The notes under the pieces are model-generated. The model was not told the DNA's origin. It worked only from the letters and a program-made list of their open reading frames with translations, and did no database searches. The translations under genes and the position numbers were made by a program. Shown piece by piece: positions 55,792 to 64,000 of a DNA stretch of 64,000 bases; positions within the stretch are counted from its first letter, which is position 1; every line of letters begins with the position of its first letter. The stretch lies in assembly GCF_030463535.1 (NCBI RefSeq), contig NC_132881.1, forward strand, positions 46,119,271 to 46,183,270. Reading direction: 5' to 3'. Origin of the DNA: Salminus brasiliensis (taxonomy: Eukaryota; Chordata; Actinopteri; Characiformes; Bryconidae).

Positions 55792-58700
55792 CTTTACTAT
55801 ATTGAAAGTATGGTACTGTCTCCCAATCTAATTCAATTAAAGAGCAGAAATTGTACTATAGTGAAAGTATGGTACTGTATCTCAATCTAACTCAATTAAA
55901 GAGCAGAAACTGTACTATAGTGAAAGTATGGTACTGTATCCCAATCTAACTCAATTAAAGAGCAGAAACTGTACTATAGTGAAAGTATGGTACTGTATCC
56001 CAATCTAACTCAATTAAAAGAGCAGAAACTGTACTATAGTGAAAGTATGGTACTGTATCCCAATCTAACTCAATTAAAAGAGCTGAAACTGTACTATAGT
56101 GAAAGTATGGTACTGTATCTCAATCTAACTCAATTAAAGAGCAGAAACTGTACTATAGTGAAAGTATGGTACTGTATCTCAATCTAACTCAATTAAAGAG
56201 CAGAAACTGTACTATAGTGAAAGTATGGTACTGTATCCTAATCTAACTCAATTAAAGAGCAGAAACTGTACTATAGTGAAAGTATGGTACTGTATCCCAA
56301 TCTAACTCAATTAAAAGAGCTGAAACTGTACTATAGTGAAAGTGTGGTACTGTATCCCAATCTAACTCAATTAAAAGAGCAGAAACTGTACTATAGTGAA
56401 AGTATGGTGCTGTATCCCAATCTAACTCAATTAAAAGAGCTGAAACTGTACTATAGTGAAAGTATGGTACTGTATTCCAATCTAACTCAATTAAAAGAGC
56501 AGAAACTGTACTATAGTGAAAGTATGGTACTGTATCCCAATCTAACTCAATTAAAAGAGCTGAAACTGTACTATAGTGAAAGTGTGGTACTGTATCCCAA
56601 TCTAACTCAATTAAAGAGCAGAAACTGTACTATAGTGAAAGTATGATACTGTATCCCAATCTAACTCAATTAAAGAGCAGAAACTGTACTATAGTGAAAG
56701 TATGGTACTGTATCCCAATCTAACTCAATTAAAGAGCAGAAACTGTACTATAGTGAAAGTATGGTACTGTATCCCAATCTAACTCAATTAAAAGAGCAGA
56801 AACTGTACTATAGTGAAAGTATGGTACTGTATCTTAATCTAACTCAATTAAAGAGCAGAAACTGTACTATAGTGAAAGTATGATACTGTATTCCAATCTA
56901 ACTCAATTAAAGAGCAGAAACTGTACTATAGTGAAAGTATGGTACTGTATCCCAATCTAACTCAATTAAAGAGCAGAAACTGTACTATAGTGAAAGTATG
57001 GTACTGTATCTCAATCTAACTCAATTAAAGAGCAGAAACTGTACTATAGTGAAAGTATGATACTGTATTCCAATCTAACTCAATTAAAGAGCAGAAACTG
57101 TACTATAGTGAAAGTATGGTACTGTATCTCAATCTAACTCAATTAAAGAGCAGAAACTGTACTATAGTGAAAGTATGATACTGTATTCCAATCTAACTCA
57201 ATTAAAGAGCAGAAACTGTACTATAGTGAAAGTATGGTACTGTATCCTAATCTAACTCAATTAAAGAGCAGAAACTGTACTATAGTGAAAGTATGGTACT
57301 GTATCCCAATCTAACTCAATTAAAAGAGCTGAAACTGTACTATAGTGAAAGTGTGGTACTGTATCCCAATCTAACTCAATTAAAAGAGCAGAAACTGTAC
57401 TATAGTGAAAGTATGGTACTGTATCCCAATCTAACTCAATTAAAAGAGCTGAAACTGTACTATAGTGAAAGTATGGTACTGTATTCCAATCTAACTCAAT
57501 TAAAAGAGCAGAAACTGTACTATAGTGAAAGTATGGTACTGTATCCCAATCTAACTCAATTAAAAGAGCTGAAACTGTACTATAGTGAAAGTGTGGTACT
57601 GTATCCCAATCTAACTCAATTAAAGAGCAGAAACTGTACTATAGTGAAAGTATGGTACTGTATCCCAATCTAACTCAATTAAAGAGCTGAAACTATACTA
57701 TAGTGAAAGTATGATACTGTATCCCAATCTAACTCAATTAAAGAGCAGAAACTGTACTATAGTGAAAGTATGGTACTGTATTCCAATCTAACTCAATTAA
57801 AGAGCAGAAACTGTACTATAGTGAAAGTATGGTACTGTATCCCAATCTAACTCAATTAAAAGAGCTGAAACTACTATAGTGAAAGTATGGTACTGTATCC
57901 CAATCTAACTCAATTAAAAGAGCAGAAACTGTACTATAGTGAAAGTATGGTACTGTATCCCAATCTAACTCAATTAAAAGAGCTGAAACTGTACTATAGT
58001 GAAAGTGTGGTACTGTATCCCAATCTAACTCAATTAAAGAGCAGAAACTGTACTATAGTGAAAGTATGGTACTGTATCTCAATCTAACTCAATTAAAGAG
58101 CAGAAACTGTACTATAGTGAAAGTATGGTACTGTACCCCAATCTAACTCAATTAAAAGAGCTGAAGCTGTACTATAGTGAAAGTATGGTACTGTATCCCA
58201 ATCTAACTCAATTAAAAGAGCAGAAACTGTACTATAGTGAAAGTATGGTACTGTATCCCAATCTAACTCAATTAAAAGAGCTGAAACTGTACTATAGTGA
58301 AAGTGTGGTACTGTATCCCAATCTAACTCAATTAAAAGAGCAGAAACTGTACTATAGTGAAAGTATGGTACTGTATCCCAATCTAACTCAATTAAAAGAG
58401 CTGAAACTGTACTATAGTGAAAGTGTGGTACTGTATCCCAATCTAACTCAATTAAAGAGCAGAAACTGTACTATAGTGAAAGTATGGTACTGTATTCCAA
58501 TCTAACTCAATTAAAAGAGCAGAAACTGTACTATAGTGAAAGTATGGTACTGTATCCCAATCTAACTCAATTAAAAGAGCTGAAACTGTACTATAGTGAA
58601 AGTGTGGTACTGTATCCCAATCTAACTCAATTAAAGAGCAGAAACTGTACTATAGTGAAAGTATGGTACTGTATCCCAATCTAACTCAATTAAAGAGCTG

Positions 58701-59144
58701 AAACTATACTATAGTGAAAGTATGATACTGTATCCCAATCTAACTCAATTAAAGAGCAGAAACTGTACTATAGTGAAAGTATGGTACTGTATCCCAATCT
58801 AACTCAATTAAAGAGCAGAAACTGTACTATAGTGAAAGTGTGGTACTGTATCCCAATCTAACTCAATTAAAGAGCTGAAACTGTACTATAGTGAAAGTAT
58901 GGTACTGTATCCCAATCTAACTCAATTAAAGAGCTGAAACTGTACTATAGTGAAAGTATGGTACTGTATCCCAATCTAACTCAATTAAAGAGCTGAAACT
59001 ATACTATAGTGAAAGTATGATACTGTATCCCAATCTAACTCAATTAAAGAGCTGAAACTGTACTATAGTGAACGTATGGTACTGTATCCCAATCTAACTC
59101 AATTAAAGAGCTGACACTGTACTATAGTGAACGTATGGTACTGT
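55792..59144 (+). repeat. 59/60-bp satellite, array 2 (about 56 copies)
   Basis: Same unit as 1454-2281 but mostly with GAGCAGAAAC and often an extra A (TTAAAAGAG), making 60-bp units. Runs of 60-bp units keep an open frame encoding MVLYPNLTQLKEQKLYYSES repeats; this is a by-product. A block of several units at 56284-56646 recurs in the same order at 57293-57655, about 1009 bp later, showing higher-order duplication. Ends about 1.26 kb from the scrg1 stop. Confidence 0.97.
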
Positions 59145-60403
59145 TACTCAAGTATTTTTCACCCATTGAACCATGAGTGCAGAATCAGTGTTTTATGAGC
59201 CCCATGCTGAAAGATTTGAATAACTTGTAGTCAGAAACAAACTTCATTATAAACAGTAAACCTTTAATAAAATCAAAATATTTCAATGTTGTTTGAACTT
59301 AATTCTCCATTTATTCATTTATTCATTCTCTGCCACTTCTGTATGGACCCTGTGGTATCATCTTTGTCAGATTCCAAAAGTTACCAAAAGTTACAGTCAA
59401 ACCACCCGGCCTAACTAAGGACACACTTGCTCTGCTCTCTCACTGGGCTGCTGCCAGGCCAGGCTTTGAATAGATTTAATAAATGGCAGTAATGATGTTT
59501 CTTGTAAGCTCCATGTGTATCAGTTGATTTTAGCACTGAATCCTATAAGACGTAGGGACTAACCTCTGTCCTAAAGAGCCAGTGGCTTAGTGTTCATCTA
59601 AATCTAGCACACCTGGCTCTAATATTCAGATTCACATGAAGTGCAAACTTGTTTAGACAGATCAGGGCCCATATTCATAAAGCTCCCCAGAGTAGGAATG
59701 CTCATCTAGGATCAGATTATCAGATTTTCATTGATTTTACTGACAGGAACAGATCCTAGATCAGCACTACTACCCTGAGAGGCTTAATACAGGCACTGAT
59801 GTGGTAGATTAGAGTTGGAACTGAAAATGAATAAGCAGGAGTGGACACTTGTACATTGGACATTTTCATTTACATTTGTGGGATTTGGCAGATACTTTTA
59901 TCCAGAGTGACTTACAGAAGTGCTTTGCTATACATTGAAAATATTCCCAGCTGGTGTGAATAGACTAGGGTCCAAAGCTAGCTCTATAAGCTTGAAAAAA
60001 GTCAGTATGGATACCTATGGATACTGTCATAGTCACTGAATTAAAGGTAAGAGGTTAGAGTCCAGTTAGATCATATGTGTAACGGGAGAGGTGGACTTTT
60101 CATTTTACACTGTTAAAAGTATAAGATGCTTTAGAAACCTTAGGAGGATCTTCAATTTGTGGAGATGATTTAAGAAAAGCTTTTTAGAATGAAAAAGGAT
60201 CATTGAAGGTTTCTCAAATCACCTCAAAGTGGTTCCCCCACAGTTTTAAACTAAAGAACATTCAAAGGTTCCTCAAGGATCTTATACTTTTAACAGTATA
60301 CTGTGATGGAGTAATGCAGAGGCATTGCTGGATGTTGCTCTGTTGCGTTGCTGTTGAAGATGTAGATGTCACTCGTCCTGACTGCAGTAAACATTCAGTC
60401 CAA

Positions 60404-60470
60404 TCAGAGCACAGCCTCAGACGTTTCACAGGGGATCACAAAGGAGATCGTTGGTCCAAAGAAGACATCT
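60404..60470 (-). CDS. scrg1: scrg1 last coding exon (67 nt)
   Basis: Completes Arg79 then DVFFGPTISFVIPCETSEAV, L and TGA at 60406-60404. Acceptor TGTTTCCCAG. Matches the conserved C-terminus of SCRG1 (DVFFGPKISFVIPC in human as recalled), with Thr for Lys and a divergent last seven residues. Confidence 0.9.
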
Positions 60471-61719
60471 CTGGGAAACACATTTTTGTTCAGTTACATA
60501 TAAAAAAAAGTGTTAAACTCAAGCTAAACAGTTTTACTCAGAGCTATTAGGATAGCTAATTAAGCTAGAGAGCATAACCATGTACAAATGCATCAAACTG
60601 AACATGCGAACCTGGTGTTACCCATATTCGAGTCCTAGTGTATTTGAGATGATCATTTAGCCACGTGGATCTCCAAACACTTTGTATTGTTAATTAGTGT
60701 AGGCGTCTACATTCATGTCTGCACACTAACTACCCTGCTGAAAAATCCAGCCAAGACCAGCTTTTTTTTCTGGTCGCTGGTTTCAGACAGTCTAAGCTGA
60801 ACTTTAATGGTCAAGGTGGTTGAAAAGCTGGTCATACAGACAAAAAAAAAAACATACCATATGCTGGTAAGCTAGCTGGTTAACCAGGTTTTGACCACCA
60901 TAATGTTGCATTTGATTTTGTCATGCCTGTCATGCTGGTTGACCATGCTGGTTGATCTGCTTGGTCATGCTGATCAACCAGCATGGTCAAACTTGGTCAT
61001 ACTGGTGGTCTAGCTTGATCAGGCCAAACCCAAATGAAAACAGACCTATGCTGTCCAAGAGCTGATCTGGTCAACAAGCCCAAACCAGCATGAGCTGGCC
61101 GGGCTGTCTTTTTCTGCAGGGTAATACTTCAGAGTGCATTTTATTTGAGATTACTCTTTGGCTGTTTAACTGACATGTTTAATTTCCCCTGCCTTTCCTG
61201 TGACAGACTAGGCCTATGCTAAATGGTTGGTATTGCATAGTGGGCGGAAAAGGGTGATGTAGCAGAACTGGCAGTTAGCGTTTTCCTTTGAGTGTGTTGT
61301 GCTCCAGTGGCATTGTGTCAGGGGCAGTTTTAAAAGAGGTGTTTTTCTGGCTTCATGTGCCTCAGTTGAAGCACATCTTAGCATTACTTGTGCGATGGGG
61401 AGTCCTAAACAGAGAATTGTCTAAATTGGAAAGAAAACTTGGGGGGAAAAGAGTCTGCTGACGGCTCTATACCACTTTGTTTTTTCTGATACAGTATTGC
61501 AATCTTCAGCATTGGCTGATACCGCTCTAATTACCTCTCAGATATTCATCCTTTTAATCCTACAGCTCTTTAAAATAGGCTGTTTTTAATTGAGGCCCCT
61601 TCTTCTCTTGAGTTGAGCATCGAAAAGAAGCCCATCATGCTCAAACTTCTCAAACACCCCAAAGCAAGAATCACACAGCTATCATTATCACATCACACAG
61701 TATAAGTGTGTGCTGTTGC

Positions 61720-61793
<74 letters not shown>

Positions 61794-62528
61794 GTTACAG
61801 GATCAAATTAGATTCATTCTTTTTTTCTCATTTGAGATCAAATCCAGCATTTTTTGCTGAAATTGGCCCAATACCAGAACCCATCGATAACGACATGCCC
61901 TTCCTAGGACTGATAGGTTGGTCAACAGCTGTTAATTTACATTCATTATATCTTATAAAATACTATGTTGACTGCAGTATTTATAGGTGGTGTTAGATAA
62001 TGTCAGCATTTACAGCATACATCACTGTGGGTTATTCATCATGGGTTGTCCAGCAGCAGTAAGGGAAATCGTGTGTTACTGCCCAAACAGGCTAATGAAT
62101 CAGAAGGCCAGGCCGGCTCCTGCTGCCCACGTGCAGGCATTAATAGAAGCCTCATGACGGCCACAATGCCGCCTGTGTTCAGCAGCAGCCTGTGACTGGA
62201 TCCTTCTCAAGCCGACCTACGCTCAAGAGCCCCAGAGACCTGCAACAACTTTAGCACTGTTACGCCATCTACTGGTGAAAGGGTGCAGTTACCTGGGGCA
62301 GCAGAGCAGCTCACTGAAGTTACAGTAGCAGACCATGTCACAGCTGTTACCATCCCAGTAGTGGTTATAAAGGGATCCGATGGGTCTCATGGTCTCAAGT
62401 CCGATGGCGACGTTATGACAGTTCCTGTCCTTCAGAACCTTTTTGTAACATGACCAGCGGCTCGAGGGAACGGCATGGCCAGCGTGGAGCCCGAGCAGGA
62501 GAATGGCCACAAGAAGTAATGCTTTCAT
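60404..62528 (-). CDS. scrg1: scrapie-responsive protein 1 (two coding exons)
   Basis: Small secreted cysteine-rich protein; in mammals expressed in brain and cartilage and reported to act on mesenchymal stem cells via BST1. Exons (minus): 62528-62293 and 60470-60404; 303 nt = 100 residues plus TGA (human 98). Signal peptide about 1-19, MKALLLVAILLLGLHAGHA, then VPSSRWSCYKKVLKDRNCHN. Conserved HYWDGNSCDMVCYCNFSELL and CCP cross into exon two, DVFFGPTISFVIPC. Eight mature cysteines: 27, 37, 63, 67, 69, 76, 77, 93. The junction CCCAG|GTAACT ... TTTCCCAG|AGATGTC restores Arg79 in frame. An in-frame ATG eight codons upstream lies before a likely acceptor and is rejected. Neighbouring hmgb2 and galnt7 agree with SCRG1 synteny. 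Confidence 0.93.
60731..61123. mobile_element. self-complementary MITE in scrg1 intron
   Basis: Ends TACCCTGCTGAAAAATCCAG and TGTCTTTTTCTGCAGGGTA are inverted repeats; the interior is dense in TGGTCAACCAGCATG-type motifs on both strands. About 393 bp, non-coding. Confidence 0.75.
61722..61790 (+). repeat. (TA)n microsatellite in scrg1 intron
   Basis: About 33 uninterrupted TA units. Confidence 0.97.
62293..62528 (-). CDS. scrg1: scrg1 coding exon 1
   Basis: Residues 1-78 plus two bases of Arg79. A likely acceptor GCTGGCAG lies about 9 nt upstream of the ATG, as expected if exon 1 of the gene is non-coding. Donor CAG|GTAACT. Confidence 0.93.
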
Positions 62529-62951
62529 TTTATGATCCTGCCAGCAATACATAAAGGAAATTAATATTATCTTCTGTCATTAGAGGAGAGGAATGGCTTC
62601 ATTTATGAGCACTCTCTTGTGCTAAATGAGCAAAACTCCCATTTCTCAAATATTATAGATTTTTTATGATAGGGACTACCTTCATTTGGTGTGCATTTTA
62701 ACAAATTGAGCGTTCATCTCAAGTTAAAAATAAATAATAAATTAAATACCTGCCTTCTAATTCTAATTAGGATTGTAATTTTCACTGTGAATAATTTCAT
62801 AGCCATAATTCATAACTATAAATGCGCACAGAAGATGAAAGTTAATGGCATAGGCATAATAAAACTTAACCCTGATCTATTTGATTGCTTATGCTAAGTT
62901 ACACAGCAGGTTCCGTTCTCCAATGCAATGCAAAGTGCAGAAACAGCTTAC

Positions 62952-63030
62952 CTGAGTGTGTGTGAGTGTGTGTTCTCCTGCATAAGCTGCTGGGTTGTGG
63001 GCGAATGTCTCAGCTCTACTCATCTGAGGT
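62952..63030 (-). other. scrg1: scrg1 non-coding first exon and TATA box (candidate)
   Basis: A consensus donor CTCAG|GTAAGC on the minus strand ends at 62952, upstream of the coding exon acceptor. A TATA-like GATATAAGG on the minus strand at 63059-63051 lies at a suitable distance for a start near 63025. Inferred from signals only. Confidence 0.5.
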
Positions 63031-63410
63031 AAAGATTTACACACTGAGCTCCTTATATCACTTCTTTCTGACAGCAAAATCTCTCTCCCTCCCGTTGGCC
63101 AGCGAGTGGGCCACTGACCAGGGGCGGCACCAGCAGATCTGACCATGTCTCACAGGGGGGACAGTGTTAGCATTTACTCACATTCACGTCTTCGGGAGGT
63201 GGTGGGTGGTAGGAGGTGGGAGGTGGGAGGTGGTGGGTGGAAGAATATTTTAAATAAAATGTCCTGCTGAAAAACAATCATCCTGTGAGAGAGCAAGCTA
63301 TTGGTACCATCACATCCATCATGACCTTTACATTGTCTGAACCTTTCAGGATGAATGGACCAATAGAAACGGTCCAGCGTTTTGTGACCCGAGGTTAACA
63401 TTTCCAAGAT

Positions 63411-63948
63411 ACACTATATGTCCAAATATTTGTGGACACCCCTTTTAATTAATGCATTCAGCTCCTTTAAGCTGCACCCATTGCTGACACAGATGTGCAA
63501 ATGCATGCACAAACTTGTCTAGTCCCTGTAGAATGCCAGTAGAATAGGACTCTCTAAAGCATATAAACATGATGAAGCTATTGGCACCATGCTGCCTAAT
63601 GCCAGGCGTGGGCTAGAACGGTATAAAGCCTCCAGCATTGAGCTGTGGAGCAGTGGAACTGTGTTCTCTAGAATGATGGTGGTGCTCCATCCAATACTTT
63701 TGTGATATGTTGGGGAGGTACAGGTTAGGTGGGGTGGCGATCATTCAATGGCCTGACCTTACTAACGCTCTTGTCGCTGAATGCAATCAAATCCTTACAG
63801 CAATTCTCCTAAATCTAGTGAAAAGCCTTGTTTCTTGGACAGTAGAGATATTTACACCAGCAAAAGCAGGATACACTTTTTAATAGCCTTGATTTCAGAA
63901 GAAACAGTGAATGAGCGGGTGTCCCAATACTTTTGTCCATAAAGCGTA
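63411..63948 (+). mobile_element. MITE, 'CACTATATG' family, copy 6 (nearly complete, 538 bp)
   Basis: Left end ACACTATATGTCCAAATATT TGTGGACACC; right end GTCCCAATACTTTTGTCCAT AAAGCGTA, the decayed inverse of ACACTATATGGACAAAAGTA. It contains all landmarks found in the other copies, so it serves as the reference for the family here. Confidence 0.8.
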
Positions 63949-64000
63949 TGTATACAGTGCAATGATATTGTTTTCTTTGCATATCCCTGCATGGGTCAGA

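Noticed and set aside
55987-58684. Several 66-126-codon frames of a repeated MVLYPNLTQLKEQKLYYSES-type peptide
   Set aside because: They exist only where satellite units are 60 bp; no start context, no splice structure, and the frame breaks at each 59-bp unit.
62529-62552. Upstream in-frame ATG for scrg1 (adds MYCWQDHK)
   Set aside because: It precedes a likely splice acceptor (GCTGGCAG) and would spoil the signal peptide; MKALLL fits the family.

Overview
This is vertebrate nuclear DNA, almost certainly from a ray-finned fish. The genes are split by GT-AG introns, the spacer is rich in TG/CA and TA microsatellites, and there are many fish-type Tc1-like transposon remnants, hAT-like MITEs, an L2-type LINE and tRNA-derived SINEs. 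The repeat mix resembles Ostariophysi (possibly a characiform), but the species cannot be fixed from the sequence alone. There are no bacterial operons, CRISPR arrays or viral genes.

Three genes can be reconstructed exon by exon. (1) galnt7, plus strand, 6416-40954: 12 coding positions giving a 653-residue polypeptide GalNAc-transferase 7. Position six has two alternative copies (6a and 6b), each 183 nt. (2) hmgb2, minus strand, 49139-47694: four coding exons giving a 213-residue two-HMG-box protein with a 25-residue acidic tail. It has a non-coding leader exon and a CCAAT-rich promoter near 50 kb. (3) scrg1, minus strand, 62528-60404: two coding exons giving a 100-residue secreted cysteine-rich protein; the last 67-nt exon was found by reading the sequence directly. 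The order GALNT7 > < HMGB2 < SCRG1 matches human 4q34 as I recall it, which supports orthology. SAP30, which lies between HMGB2 and SCRG1 in human, was not seen.

Layout: 1-5.8 kb is gene-free (a 14-copy 59-bp satellite, microsatellites, a fold-back MITE). 5.8-6.4 kb is the galnt7 upstream region with a GT-rich 51-bp repeat. 6.4-41.9 kb is galnt7, whose introns (intron 2 is 19.4 kb) are filled with transposon remnants and simple repeats. 41.9-47.3 kb is the convergent spacer with a LINE copy and DNA-transposon relics. 47.3-50.2 kb is hmgb2 and its promoter. 50.2-60.4 kb is gene-poor: a degenerate GAAGAGTTTT repeat, a Tc1-like relic, and a 3.35-kb satellite of the same 59/60-bp unit seen at the left end. 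60.4-63.1 kb is scrg1. The right end is a nearly full-length MITE.

The three genes are not a pathway: a Golgi mucin-type O-glycosylation enzyme, a chromatin architectural protein and a secreted peptide, held together by old vertebrate synteny. The most interesting items are the tandem alternative exons of galnt7 with a CU-rich tract between them, the paired satellite arrays flanking the gene block, two same-orientation SINEs bracketing galnt7 exon 10, and the apparent absence of sap30.
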